From: a virus
IMG/VR virus record: IMGVR_UViG_3300008261_000047
Location: 1 to 41,483 of that record
DNA: 41,483 nt
Reading direction: 5' to 3' (one strand)
This document shows, in pieces, positions 5,596 through 13,262 of this stretch (the stretch's first letter is position 1; every line of letters starts with the position of its first letter). Made by a program: the position numbers and the translations under genes. Below the pieces are notes generated by a model. The model had not been told where the DNA came from. It did no database searches and was given only the letters and a program-made list of their open reading frames with translations.

Positions 5596-6405
5596 ATGAA
5601 AACACCTCAATTAGAAAACTCGTCAAAGACCTACCGCATTGCTGGTGGCAAGATCCGAATCGGCATGGGTGAAGGAGACGAAATCCTTGACTCTATCGCC
5701 GGTTTCATTACTGGATTCGACATCATCGAAGGAACCAACGATGACGGCGACGAATACAAACGAATCCGGTGCGAGCTGGAGTTAGAGAACGGAGAGCGAA
5801 TCAAAGTTGGAAGCAAGATTGGGTTAGACGGAAACGCAAGCCAAATCACGCCGACCGGATTTGCGCTCGGACTCCTTGGATGCAAGGAAGGGGATGATAT
5901 TGCTATCTTCCCGTCATTGAGCAAGCCGGATCCAAAATACGGCAAACAGTCAACGTACTGCACCGTCGGAATTGTCAATCCAAAGACCGGACGGTACTTG
6001 CCTGTCAACACGATGGACGCCAAGGCTGATTACCCGGGCGAGAGAATGAAGGACAAACTCCCTCATATCTTGGAAGCGTTGAAGAAACACGCTTTGTACC
6101 GAGACTTGTCTCCCGTTAAAGAAGACGAGGATCTTAACCTTTCCATCTTTGGCATCGTTCACGCCGAGAAGAAGTGGCCCTCGCCGTTTGGTGAGGCCGC
6201 TGCGACCTACGTCAAAGGTTTGTCCAAGCTTCAGGGAAGTACAATCAAGGAATATTTTGAGGCAACTCCTGAAACCATCGCAAAGTTCACCGCGTGGTAC
6301 GAGTCCGAAAAGGAAACCGTGCCAAAGTCGTTGGCAAAGTTCGTTGTGGAAGATGAGTACGACCCATTCGGGGACGATGAGTACGACCCCTTTGGGGACG
6401 AATAA
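5596..6405 (+). CDS. Single-stranded-DNA-binding-like protein, 269 aa
   Basis: The N-terminal two thirds have the beta-rich pattern of an OB-type domain, with charged strands around GDEYKRIRCELELENGER. The C-terminus is an acidic tail in which the octapeptide DEYDPFGD occurs twice in a row. Bacterial SSB proteins end in an acidic tip (D-D-I-P-F type) that recruits partner enzymes, so the doubled DPFGD tip looks like a tandem imitation. Position between a Gam-like gene and nuclease and primase-helicase genes supports a replication SSB. The fold itself is inferred. Confidence 0.6.
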   Translation: MKTPQLENSSKTYRIAGGKIRIGMGEGDEILDSIAGFITGFDIIEGTNDDGDEYKRIRCELELENGERIKVGSKIGLDGNASQITPTGFALGLLGCKEGDDIAIFPSLSKPDPKYGKQSTYCTVGIVNPKTGRYLPVNTMDAKADYPGERMKDKLPHILEALKKHALYRDLSPVKEDEDLNLSIFGIVHAEKKWPSPFGEAAATYVKGLSKLQGSTIKEYFEATPETIAKFTAWYESEKETVPKSLAKFVVEDEYDPFGDDEYDPFGDE

Positions 6406-6428
6406 CTCCGATAAGTAAGGAGTAAAAA

Positions 6429-6902
6429 ATGGATCTGTTCGATGACCTAGATGAAAAGCCGAACCCGGCAATCGCGGCCAAAGAACGGATCCGTGCTATT
6501 TTGGAGAAGCAAGCCGAAGACGTTATAAACGGTGTCTCCAATATTAAACCGATCAAAGAGAAAAAGAAGCCTTCCGGCAAAGCGGATTACAACAAATCCA
6601 CCTATAATTATTATAAGTCCCTCGGATACGACGTCTTCCGAGTTGATTACTACGACGCAAGATTCCAGCGTCAGCACGACCTACTTGGCTTTGCCGATAT
6701 GCTTGCGCTGAAAGCTGGTTGTCCACCGCTCCTGATTCAGCTCACTAGCAAGAGCAATATGGGAGAAAGGTTCAAGAAGATTAAGTCCCTCTCCGCCTCG
6801 TCACTTTGGCTATCAACCGGAGGCCAAATAGAAGTGATTGGGTGGGAGAAGTTGCCAAACGGAAGGCTCAAAGAAACCGTGCGGGTTGTCACCGCTGAAT
6901 AA
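6429..6902 (+). CDS. PD-(D/E)XK-like nuclease or resolvase, 157 aa
   Basis: The C-terminal 90 residues have the order helix, YDVFRVDYYD, HDLLGFADMLAL, LIQLTSK, typical of the resolvase branch of the PD-(D/E)XK nucleases: an acidic residue in DLLGFAD and a Q-x-T/K strand in place of E-x-K. The N-terminus is acidic, MDLFDDLDEKPNP, reminiscent of a beta-clamp-binding peptide. The gene lies between SSB-like and primase-helicase genes, where a Holliday-junction or flap nuclease would be expected. Substrate and activity are not demonstrated. Confidence 0.55.
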   Translation: MDLFDDLDEKPNPAIAAKERIRAILEKQAEDVINGVSNIKPIKEKKKPSGKADYNKSTYNYYKSLGYDVFRVDYYDARFQRQHDLLGFADMLALKAGCPPLLIQLTSKSNMGERFKKIKSLSASSLWLSTGGQIEVIGWEKLPNGRLKETVRVVTAE

Positions 6903-6918
6903 ATAACTACGGAAAACT

Positions 6919-9246
6919 ATGATACGACCTAACCTAGAAATGGATTTCTGCTACAGCGTCTTCGACTCTGTATCCGACAATCAACCCAAACCGAGAACCG
7001 ATTGTTTTACCGCCTTTCGCTCCCGGTTTGATCGTTTCCAACTCCTCCAGCGCAAAGAGAAAGGCAAACTTTTCTCACCTGCAAGATTCACGCCCGGAAC
7101 CACCAGAAAGAGCGAGAACGTGGTGGACGTGTGCGCGATGGTGCTGGATTTCGACAACGGTGTTGACCCGTCCGATTTTATTGACGACTGGAAGGAAAAA
7201 CAGCTTGCCTTCTGGTGGCATACCACCTTCAATCATACCCCCGAGAAGCCAAAATGGAGAGCGATCTTCCCGCTTGCTACCCCGATACCCGCCTACCAAT
7301 GGGCAAGAGCGTGGGAAGCTGCAAGTGAATACCTAGGACACGGACAATGCGATATTTCTGCAAAAAATGCAGACCGAATTTACTATATGCCGTCTCGCCC
7401 TGTTGAAGGCGACAAACATTTATTTCATAGCGAGGCGAACGAAGGTTATCTTTTGGATCCGTCCTTCCTGCTTCGATCGGATGAGAAACCACCGGAAGGA
7501 AAGGGCCGAGTTGGAGACGACTTTGAACTCCGCGCCACCATCAGCGAAATCCTAGAACCCCATGGCTGGATATTTAGCCGGAAATCCGGTCAATTAGAGT
7601 ATTGGGCGCGTCCCGGGAAGCAAAAGGGAGAGATTTCCGCGACGTGGGGCTGGAGAAGTGAAGTCCAAGGCGAACGGTTCTACTGTTTCAGCGACAACGC
7701 CGGAATACCGTGCCGAAACTACCTTACCAAATTCGCGCTCTACACCATGCTCAACCACGGAGGCGACTGGAAAGCCTCTACCGTCTCCCTCTCCAAACAA
7801 GGATACGGCATCCAAGTCGTCGCGGGTGGAACGCCATCTCCTTCTTCTTCCCCTGTCTCGTCTCCTCCGGCGGCCGTTATGTCGGAAAATATAGAGGATT
7901 CGGAGTTCACCGAGCAAGCCAACGCCGATCGCTTGATTGAGCAATACGGACAAGACCTTCGGTACGTCGCCGAACTCAAGCAATGGGCCGTCTGGAACGG
8001 GAAGTTTTGGGATATTGGCTCGAAAGAAGCCTCGGAAAGCAAAGTCATACAAATGGCCGTGGCCTCGGCCCGGGACTTGCAACGGCAAAGCGGACTTGCC
8101 GATAAAAACACCGCTCCCAAAATGTTGAAGTGGGCAATCAAGAGCCAAAACGCCCGGGAACTTAACAACACCGTCAAACTTGCAAGGACTTTGGTCACTA
8201 CGCTTGCAGAGGAATTCGACCAGCAACCCGACTTCCTTAATTGTCAGAACGGAATCGTGGACTTGAGAACGGGCGAAATGCTCCCGCATGACCGGTCAAT
8301 GATGTTCACCCAAATAACAAGGTGTGCAGCCGATTTGGAAAACGTTCGACCGGAACTCTTCAATCAATTCATTGAGCGCGTCATTCCCGACGAAGATACC
8401 CGGAAATATCTTCTCCAGTTCCTCGGGTATATGCTCTCGGGTTCCGTCGCCGAGCAATGTTACGTTTTCTTCTTTGGGGCAACAGGGAATAACGGAAAGT
8501 CTACGCTCACCGAGTTGATTAGCTGGATTTTGGGAGAATACGCCGTCACGATCGAAACCGAGGCTCTCATGCTGAAGAAGTTTGGAAAGTCGAACGAAGG
8601 TGAACTTGCCCAACTACGAGGCCGGCGTTTAGCCGTCGCGCATGAAGTCTCGGACTCCCAACGGCTAGACGAGGAGTTGATTAAACGGCTGACCGGAGGC
8701 GACATTATTAGAGCGAGGCAACTGTACCAAGACCCGCTAAACTTTCGACCGACCGCCAAACTCCTGATGACCGGAAATAACAAACCGCAACTCAGGTCTA
8801 TGGACTCGGCGACTTGGAGACGGATCCGATTGATACCCTTTGAAGTGACCGTCCCGGCTGAAGAGCGCGATGCTAAACTTTACATGAAGTTACGGGCCGA
8901 AGCACCTAAAATTTTAGGTCAGTTAATCAAATGCGGTATCCATGCAGCGAATCACGGGATGGAGCCTAGTAAATTAATGATTAAACATCAGGAGGAGTAC
9001 AAAGAGGAGAATGACTTCCTCGCGGATTTCTTTAATGAGAGGTGCTTGTTCCTGCCAAATTCGGACGCGACGGCGGGCGAACTTCACGCCGAATACAACT
9101 CTTGGGCGAGGGAAACGAGCGGGCATATTTTCAACAGAACCGCGTTCGGACGGATCCTTGGGAGTCGTTTGACCGCGCTCGGGATTTCAAAGCGAAAAGA
9201 TGGGCATGGAATCATCCGATATTACGGGATTTGCCTGAAAAATTAA
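6919..9246 (+). CDS. Replicative primase-helicase (AEP primase + SF3/D5-type helicase), 775 aa
   Basis: The N-terminal domain shows archaeo-eukaryotic primase features: LDFDNG (Asp77, Asp79), HTTFNHTPEKPKWR (residues 101-114) and DISAKNADRIYYMP. After a Ser/Pro-rich linker (near residues 305-320) comes a D5-type middle domain. The helicase has a Walker A GATGNNGKST at 520-529 (Lys527), a following RLAVAHEV strand, and the LLMTGNNKPQL sensor motif at about 615-625. This fusion makes primers and unwinds DNA, and is the core of a self-sufficient phage replisome. The iteron cluster directly downstream is a likely origin. Confidence 0.85.
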   Translation: MIRPNLEMDFCYSVFDSVSDNQPKPRTDCFTAFRSRFDRFQLLQRKEKGKLFSPARFTPGTTRKSENVVDVCAMVLDFDNGVDPSDFIDDWKEKQLAFWWHTTFNHTPEKPKWRAIFPLATPIPAYQWARAWEAASEYLGHGQCDISAKNADRIYYMPSRPVEGDKHLFHSEANEGYLLDPSFLLRSDEKPPEGKGRVGDDFELRATISEILEPHGWIFSRKSGQLEYWARPGKQKGEISATWGWRSEVQGERFYCFSDNAGIPCRNYLTKFALYTMLNHGGDWKASTVSLSKQGYGIQVVAGGTPSPSSSPVSSPPAAVMSENIEDSEFTEQANADRLIEQYGQDLRYVAELKQWAVWNGKFWDIGSKEASESKVIQMAVASARDLQRQSGLADKNTAPKMLKWAIKSQNARELNNTVKLARTLVTTLAEEFDQQPDFLNCQNGIVDLRTGEMLPHDRSMMFTQITRCAADLENVRPELFNQFIERVIPDEDTRKYLLQFLGYMLSGSVAEQCYVFFFGATGNNGKSTLTELISWILGEYAVTIETEALMLKKFGKSNEGELAQLRGRRLAVAHEVSDSQRLDEELIKRLTGGDIIRARQLYQDPLNFRPTAKLLMTGNNKPQLRSMDSATWRRIRLIPFEVTVPAEERDAKLYMKLRAEAPKILGQLIKCGIHAANHGMEPSKLMIKHQEEYKEENDFLADFFNERCLFLPNSDATAGELHAEYNSWARETSGHIFNRTAFGRILGSRLTALGISKRKDGHGIIRYYGICLKN

Positions 9247-9281
9247 AAAATCTGAAAAAAACGTCAAAAATGACCCCCTTG

Positions 9282-9432
9282 TACGGATAGTTTACGGATA
9301 GTTTACGGATAGTTTTACGGATAGTTTTAGACTCAAACGGAGAGTACGGATAGTTTTCTTTATAAAATGGAGATAGTAAATGTGCTTATAGGGGGTTTAT
9401 GCAAAACGCGAAAACTATCCGTAACTCTCCGT
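9282..9432. repeat. Iteron cluster, candidate replication origin
   Basis: The 11-bp unit TACGGATAGTT occurs at 9282, 9293, 9304 and 9316 (the last after one extra T) and again at 9345. An inverted copy, AAAACTATCCGTA, is at 9411-9423. The fifth unit is preceded by ACGGAGAG and the inverted one is followed by its complement, so 9337-9357 and 9411-9432 form a 21-bp inverted repeat with one extra base, spaced by 53 bp of AT-rich sequence. Direct iterons beside the primase-helicase gene are the classic layout of a phage or plasmid origin. Function is inferred. Confidence 0.65.
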
Positions 9433-9513
9433 ACAATGGCAAAAGCGAAGGGGCAAAAATCGGACAGATGCGCCCGAAAAACAAAGAAGGGAAAGAGACA
9501 CAAAGATGATTGA
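9367..9513 (+). CDS. Possible small basic protein, 48 aa
   Basis: An ATG at 9367 opens a 48-codon frame beginning MEIVNVLIGGLCKTRKL and ending in a very basic stretch (ARKTKKGKRHKDD); an inner ATG gives only the basic 25 residues. The stop overlaps the start of the next gene by 8 bp, as in many true pairs here. There is no ribosome site, and the frame runs through the inverted iteron, so it may be chance. Confidence 0.25.
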   Translation: MEIVNVLIGGLCKTRKLSVTLRTMAKAKGQKSDRCARKTKKGKRHKDD

Positions 9514-9901
9514 ACAAAACGACAGAGAGAAATTGAGAACCCAAAAGTTGGGGCTGGTGGAAGAACTGGAGGGTTTTGCCAAAGGCCTAAAACAGATAAC
9601 ACTACTAAAAGAAAAGGGTGAGGAGTTGGAGGATTGGTGCTTCGATGCAAGGAAAGGGTTGAAGGCCGAGCATGAAGTGGTAAAAGCCATTAACCTTTAC
9701 CGAACTAAACTTTCAAACGTGCTGGATGACATCAAATTCCAGTTTGAATACTTGAGCGGGGAGGAACTAGCCAAGGTCATCAAAGCAATGTTCCCACCTA
9801 AACCGCCCAAACCCGAGCCATGGCAACGGCGAACTAAACCGATCAAAGCAAAAGATGAAGAAAGGCCCGAGGATAAAACCCCCGCCTTTTGGGAATTATA
9901 A
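9506..9901 (+). CDS. Hypothetical coiled-coil protein, 131 aa
   Basis: A helical, charged protein with coiled-coil character over about residues 5-75 (LVEELEGFAKGLKQITLLKE), then a proline/lysine-rich stretch (PPKPPKPEPWQRRTKPIKAK) and a final DKTPAFWEL. The last residues look like a short peptide docking motif. It follows the origin candidate and could help load the replisome, but no family is recognised. Confidence 0.6.
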   Translation: MIEQNDREKLRTQKLGLVEELEGFAKGLKQITLLKEKGEELEDWCFDARKGLKAEHEVVKAINLYRTKLSNVLDDIKFQFEYLSGEELAKVIKAMFPPKPPKPEPWQRRTKPIKAKDEERPEDKTPAFWEL

Positions 9902-10014
9902 ATCTGGTGCTGGTTAAGGGGTTTGGGAGTAAAGGGGCCGAAAACAACTAACACCGCCCGTAGGCCGGGGTGAATCTAGTTGAACCTAAGGAGCGTCATA
10001 GTTAACGAAAGAAG

Positions 10015-10497
10015 ATGAAAAGGATGACGCTTCAGGACGTAGTGGGGTTTTACTACGAATCGGTGTTCGGTGGCTCCAAGGCCGTTCGACCTCGCGGGTA
10101 CGAAACGAGAGGAGGCCAAGACGTCAATGGAACCAACCGAACACTTGCTAGGCTCTTTGTCGAATCGGTAGATGATTATGAAGTTGTCAAAGAGCGGTTT
10201 CACCAATGGTTCAACGGCTCGGAGGCTCTATGCCCCCAAGTCGAAGCTTTCTTGGATACGGCGAAAAGAAAGCTCAGGGAAACGCCCGTGTTCTTCGCGC
10301 TGGAAGACGATTCTAGGCCGACCACAACTGTTGACGCGGTGAAAGTGCCGACCAACGTATTGATGCGCGAGAAACGAGCATGGAGGCGCAAAAATCCCGG
10401 CCTACCAGCCGATTTCTTTGCGCCGTCGTTTAGATCGTGGAGAGATAAAGATGGCCGGTGGCTTTGCTACGAAATAGACCTGCCACCAGCCAACTAA
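10015..10497 (+). CDS. Hypothetical protein, 160 aa
   Basis: Starts MKRMTLQDVVGFYYESVFGG; a second ATG is three codons later. It is basic, with many Trp and Arg in the C-terminal third (REKRAWRRKNPGLPADFFAP, then SWRDKDGRWLCYEIDLPPAN). No catalytic pattern is visible. It is the last gene of the rightward early unit and runs toward the convergent leftward unit; the stop codon lies in CCAACTAACAA, a sequence also found in the 47-bp repeats at 13.3 kb. Confidence 0.6.
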   Translation: MKRMTLQDVVGFYYESVFGGSKAVRPRGYETRGGQDVNGTNRTLARLFVESVDDYEVVKERFHQWFNGSEALCPQVEAFLDTAKRKLRETPVFFALEDDSRPTTTVDAVKVPTNVLMREKRAWRRKNPGLPADFFAPSFRSWRDKDGRWLCYEIDLPPAN

Positions 10498-10499
10498 CA

Positions 10500-10517
10500 A
10501 GACCAGCACTTAGGTCT
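10500..10517. terminator. Weak bidirectional hairpin between convergent units
   Basis: AGACC-AGCACTTA-GGTCT forms a 5-bp stem directly after the rightward gene and across the end of the leftward 38-residue gene. Only short T-poor tails follow on either strand, so if it terminates at all it is weak. No better terminator is visible in the gap. Confidence 0.25.
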
Positions 10518-10626
10518 GATTCTTCATCGCTTCTTTTATGAGCCGAATGATGGTCGGTCTTATACCGCCATTGGCATGGAGCCATTCGACCAACTCTTCG
10601 GGTAGCCAAAATGCTATCTGTCTCAC
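10510..10626 (-). CDS. Small ribbon-helix-helix-like protein, 38 aa
   Basis: GTG start at 10626 overlapping the TGA of the upstream gene (GTGA). The product reads RQIAFWLPEELVEWLHANGG, then IRPTIIRLIKEAMKNQT. A short beta strand followed by two helices, with the LPEELVEWL and S/T-IIRLIxEAM pattern, is the ribbon-helix-helix form used by small dimeric repressors such as Arc. It is the last gene of the second leftward unit. The start codon is GTG and the gene is short, so it is easily missed. Confidence 0.5.
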   Translation of the reverse strand: MRQIAFWLPEELVEWLHANGGIRPTIIRLIKEAMKNQT

Positions 10627-10811
10627 TTAAGTAACACCCCCACAAAAATGACAATGGCAAAGAAGAAAAACATAGCTATCCCTCCGAGCCAATCCATGTC
10701 GGACGTCGGCTGGAAGTCCCGAGTAATGTATGCTTCGACCTGCTCGGGCGTCCACGTCGGATGCGCCCGCTGGACGCTTTGGTGCAAGGCGATTCTCTCT
10801 GGAGTAGTCAC
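10623..10811 (-). CDS. Small membrane protein, 62 aa
   Basis: GTG start at 10811 in a GTGA overlap. The first 40 residues are polar (MTTPERIALHQSVQRAHPTW, where the helix PEQVEAYI follows), and residues about 41-61 are one hydrophobic helix with four consecutive Phe (MFFFFAIVIFVGVLL). This is a tail-anchored layout with the N-terminus likely in the cytoplasm. Function unknown. Confidence 0.55.
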   Translation of the reverse strand: MTTPERIALHQSVQRAHPTWTPEQVEAYITRDFQPTSDMDWLGGIAMFFFFAIVIFVGVLLK

Positions 10812-11221
10812 TTAGCACCTCCGACCAAGTTTAGCTGCTCTAGAAGGCGGGGATACGCTTCGTCGCTTGGCATCAAAGCATACGGGTTGCGCGGGTCTAT
10901 CGCCCAACGCAATGACCCCGCCGTATCAAAAACAAGATTGTCGTTTAGCCCGTGGCAATGCTCCATTGCCCAATCCTCGGCCTTGCGGTACAAATCCCGC
11001 AAGCCGTCGGTCGAACGGGCAATTTCGACCCAACGGCCACTATCGTGCCGATACTGAAGGGATGAGAGCGTATACGACCGCGCAATGTCTAGTTTGCGCC
11101 GTTCCTTGACAACGCGAAGGCCGTGGTCGAAGCGGTCGTAATAGGCGACGTAGCGAACAAACGAGGCAAGGTCACTAAAGACCTCGCCGTCGGAGTTAAC
11201 AACTGTTTGACGCAACTTCAT
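10808..11221 (-). CDS. Hypothetical protein, 137 aa
   Basis: I chose the ATG at 11221, which overlaps the TGA of the upstream gene (ATGA); five more in-frame codons lie upstream. The product starts MKLRQTVVNSDGEVFSDLA, is mixed alpha/beta and rich in Arg and Tyr, and includes YRHDSGRWVEIARSTDGLRD. No family recognised. Fully embedded in the coupled run of genes. Confidence 0.6.
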   Translation of the reverse strand: MKLRQTVVNSDGEVFSDLASFVRYVAYYDRFDHGLRVVKERRKLDIARSYTLSSLQYRHDSGRWVEIARSTDGLRDLYRKAEDWAMEHCHGLNDNLVFDTAGSLRWAIDPRNPYALMPSDEAYPRLLEQLNLVGGAK

Positions 11222-11784
11222 TTCTCCACCGTCCAATTGAACTTCAGGTCGAAGTTAGCAAGGATTTTGGAATAGTTGGTGGTATAACCGTCGGCATCCT
11301 TAACAACAGGATGTACGGCGCAACAAATCCTTGGGTTGCTGACATCACCGTCCAAAAATTCCACGCTATCAAAGAAATTCAGGTCAAACTTTAAAGTTCC
11401 CCACCAGTAGTCTCCGTTACCCAAAATCCCATAGACCGACTCAGGCAACTCTTTAATAATTTGAGGCAATATGGATTCAATCTCTTGTTGGATTGGCGCG
11501 TCATCATCCCCCGCCTCCCAATTAACAACCGCAAGGGTGCAGGTATGAATTGGAGGTCGCTCGGTCGCTCCGTAACGGCTGACCTTGAAGAAATCTTTAT
11601 ATTGGCATCCACGGTCAATATATTCATATGACCATGAACCTTGCAGATTCTCAAGCATATCTTCGATAGCTTCGGCGTCGGTGACCCCGTGGAACGGGTT
11701 GTAGGGTTGCCAAAGCACCTCGCACAGTTCCCTATAATCTTTGACCTTAATGGTCTCCCGAATATCAGGCGTGTAAATAGCCAT
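11218..11784 (-). CDS. Hypothetical acidic protein, 188 aa
   Basis: Starts MAIYTPDIRETIKVKDYREL. It is acidic with many aromatic residues, a GNGDYWWGTLKFDLNFFD segment near the middle, and two Cys in ICCAVHP. No membrane helix or catalytic motif. Its ATG overlaps the last base of the zinc-ribbon gene upstream. Unknown function; larger than its neighbours and probably a main product of this unit. Confidence 0.6.
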   Translation of the reverse strand: MAIYTPDIRETIKVKDYRELCEVLWQPYNPFHGVTDAEAIEDMLENLQGSWSYEYIDRGCQYKDFFKVSRYGATERPPIHTCTLAVVNWEAGDDDAPIQQEIESILPQIIKELPESVYGILGNGDYWWGTLKFDLNFFDSVEFLDGDVSNPRICCAVHPVVKDADGYTTNYSKILANFDLKFNWTVEK

Positions 11785-12029
11785 TACCAGCTACCTCCCA
11801 TCAACTGCTGGTTTAAGTTGCAAATTGCTTCTTCCTGTTGGACTTGGAATTCCCATTCGCGATAGCATTGCATACAGATCGCTGGACGGTTTTTCGCCCA
11901 AGCAACGCTTGACTTTGCAACGATGTTTGCACCGCACTTGCAGGTGCTATCGAACCGCGCCGTGATGACGCGGAAGTGGAAGAAATTAGGTTGCCCGTTC
12001 ATACGGGTGTATCGGTTGTATCTTCTCAT
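11784..12029 (-). CDS. Zinc-ribbon protein, 81 aa
   Basis: Basic N-terminus (MRRYNRYTRMNGQPNFFHFR), then a CKCG knuckle and, about 22 residues later, CMQC, giving a four-cysteine zinc ribbon. The C-terminus is Gln-rich. A good ribosome site (AAGGA) precedes ATG 12029, and a hairpin (12043-12058) stands immediately in front of that site. The 79-bp leader with alternative hairpins makes this the regulated entry point of the second half of the leftward unit. Confidence 0.65.
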   Translation of the reverse strand: MRRYNRYTRMNGQPNFFHFRVITARFDSTCKCGANIVAKSSVAWAKNRPAICMQCYREWEFQVQQEEAICNLNQQLMGGSW

Positions 12030-12042
12030 AAGAGTTCCTTAG

Positions 12043-12104
12043 CTGACGGCCTCGTCAGACGCATCCAAAATGCGCTACGGCCCCGTTGCAGGGCCGTTTC
12101 GGCC
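12043..12104 (-). promoter_or_regulatory. Leader with mutually exclusive hairpins
   Basis: Read on the minus strand, GGCCG-AAA-CGGCC (12104 to 12092) and ACGGCCC-TGCAACG-GGGCCGT (12097 to 12077) share the ACGGCC segment and cannot form together. A third perfect hairpin, CTGACG-AGGC-CGTCAG (12058 to 12043), ends a few bases before the ribosome site of the zinc-ribbon gene. There is no T-run, so simple termination is unlikely. Translational or processing control is more plausible. Confidence 0.45.
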
Positions 12105-12108
12105 TAGG

Positions 12109-12357
12109 TCACAATACGGCGCGTATATGCGCCAATATCTCCTTATAGCTGTATGGCTTGACCAAGAAAGCCTCGTCAATATAGAATGACCAGTCCAACT
12201 GTTCTTGGAGGTCATCAATCGAATCGCCCGTCTTCTCTGAATACCTTTCAAGGTACTGATTCGATGCAATATCCCAAATCTCACCGTTGATTCTAAAATC
12301 GGTATACACGCGGTGCTGGATGCCCGTATCGGGGCAGGTCACCAGTTGTCTAGGCAT
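12109..12357 (-). CDS. Hypothetical protein, 82 aa
   Basis: I chose the ATG at 12357, overlapping the stop of the upstream gene by 8 bp, with GGAG a few bases before it. The product starts MPRQLVTCPDTGIQHRVYTD and continues with acidic helices (SIDDLQEQLDWSFYIDEAFL). A single Cys; no motif recognised. The last gene before the hairpin leader. Confidence 0.6.
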   Translation of the reverse strand: MPRQLVTCPDTGIQHRVYTDFRINGEIWDIASNQYLERYSEKTGDSIDDLQEQLDWSFYIDEAFLVKPYSYKEILAHIRAVL

Positions 12358-12550
12358 TTTCCACTCCAGTTGCAATTTCAGTTACTACTTCTACTTCTAG
12401 CAACCAATAAACGCCGTATTCCCGCCCGTCGCGAGCCGAGTAGTAATCCATGATGGAATCCTCCGTATTACAAAAATGAAAGGTCGGTTTCATAGCCTTC
12501 CAGCCTCCGTTCCTGTAAACAAACTTGGTTGCCTTATGTCGCTTAACCAT
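12350..12550 (-). CDS. Hypothetical protein, 66 aa
   Basis: Basic N-terminal half (MVKRHKATKFVYRNGGWKAM) and acidic C-terminal half with YYSARDGREYGVYWLLEVE. Start ATG shares bases with the upstream TAA (TAATG). No recognisable domain. Confidence 0.55.
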   Translation of the reverse strand: MVKRHKATKFVYRNGGWKAMKPTFHFCNTEDSIMDYYSARDGREYGVYWLLEVEVVTEIATGVENA

Positions 12551-12816
12551 TACCTGACCTCCCTTAAATCAGCAAGTGAGCAAACCCAATATGCGCCCTC
12601 ATCCGAAGTGATGAGAACGTAAGGACGGGTCGGCTGTTGAACGACCCTAACCACCAGACGAAGGGACTTGTCCCCAATTCGGCATAAGGTTTCAAATTCC
12701 GACCCTCCCCCCTCAGGGAGAGGGGTGATGGAAGTAATGTCGGCTTCGGACTCGTATCCGTTCTCCTCAAACAAGAAGTTCTCTGCTCCAAGCCGAGCAG
12801 TCATTAAGAAGTCCAT
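12550..12816 (-). CDS. Hypothetical protein, 88 aa
   Basis: Starts MDFLMTARLGAENFLFEENG and is beta-rich, with a Gly loop (PLPEGGGSEFETL), RLVVRVVQQPTRPYVLITSD and a C-terminal WVCSLADLREVR. It overlaps its neighbours by one to four bases. No family recognised. Confidence 0.55.
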   Translation of the reverse strand: MDFLMTARLGAENFLFEENGYESEADITSITPLPEGGGSEFETLCRIGDKSLRLVVRVVQQPTRPYVLITSDEGAYWVCSLADLREVR

Positions 12817-13190
12817 TATGCTGACCTCCTGTAATGCTTTGCCAACCGTTGGAAATCAGCTTTCCACTCCTTAGCGGTGGAAGGGTAAATGTTGAACGAG
12901 AGGCCAATCAACTTGGTCAGACCCTCAACCGACCACTCGCAATACTGATGCTCTGGAAGTGAAATGAATTCGCTGTATTGGGTGACCCGTCGCAAAATGA
13001 CGGGGATGGTCTTTTCAGAAATCTCCCGAACGCCAATGACCATGAACAGATTGCCAAGGTTGAAAATCCTCCAAGACCAATAAGTCTCACCCGTTTGGTA
13101 ACCGTTGATTGGGTCATTTTGCTTAGCTACGAAAGTGAGAAACTCGCGTCCCTCCGTTGTCATTTTGCTTGTATCGAAATGCAATGCCAT
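12816..13190 (-). CDS. Hypothetical protein, 124 aa; first gene of the second leftward unit
   Basis: ATG at 13190 preceded by GGAG at good spacing and, 40 bp further, by a very good promoter. The product starts MALHFDTSKMTTEGREFLTF, and has a mixed alpha/beta pattern with a basic C-terminus (WKADFQRLAKHYRRSA). No motif recognised. Being first behind the strongest promoter in this part of the genome, it should be abundant early. Confidence 0.6.
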   Translation of the reverse strand: MALHFDTSKMTTEGREFLTFVAKQNDPINGYQTGETYWSWRIFNLGNLFMVIGVREISEKTIPVILRRVTQYSEFISLPEHQYCEWSVEGLTKLIGLSFNIYPSTAKEWKADFQRLAKHYRRSA

Positions 13191-13229
13191 TTTGTGTCTC
13201 CGAGGTTGTTTCGGTTAACCTCATCTCTG

Positions 13230-13258
13230 ATTATACACTAGTCTATTGGCATATACAA
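13230..13258 (-). promoter_or_regulatory. Strong sigma70-type promoter of the second leftward unit
   Basis: On the minus strand: -35 TTGTAT (13253-13258), 17-bp spacer, perfect -10 TATAAT (13230-13235). The start point would be near 13223, giving a 33-base leader with a GGAG ribosome site. The first 47-bp repeat begins 5 bp upstream of the -35 box, so the repeats are placed like activator or repressor sites. Confidence 0.7.
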
Positions 13259-13262
13259 CAGG

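Noticed and set aside
7594-8289. 231-codon minus-strand frame inside the primase-helicase gene
   Set aside because: It is antisense to conserved primase-helicase motifs and is arginine/glycine-biased as expected for a shadow frame.
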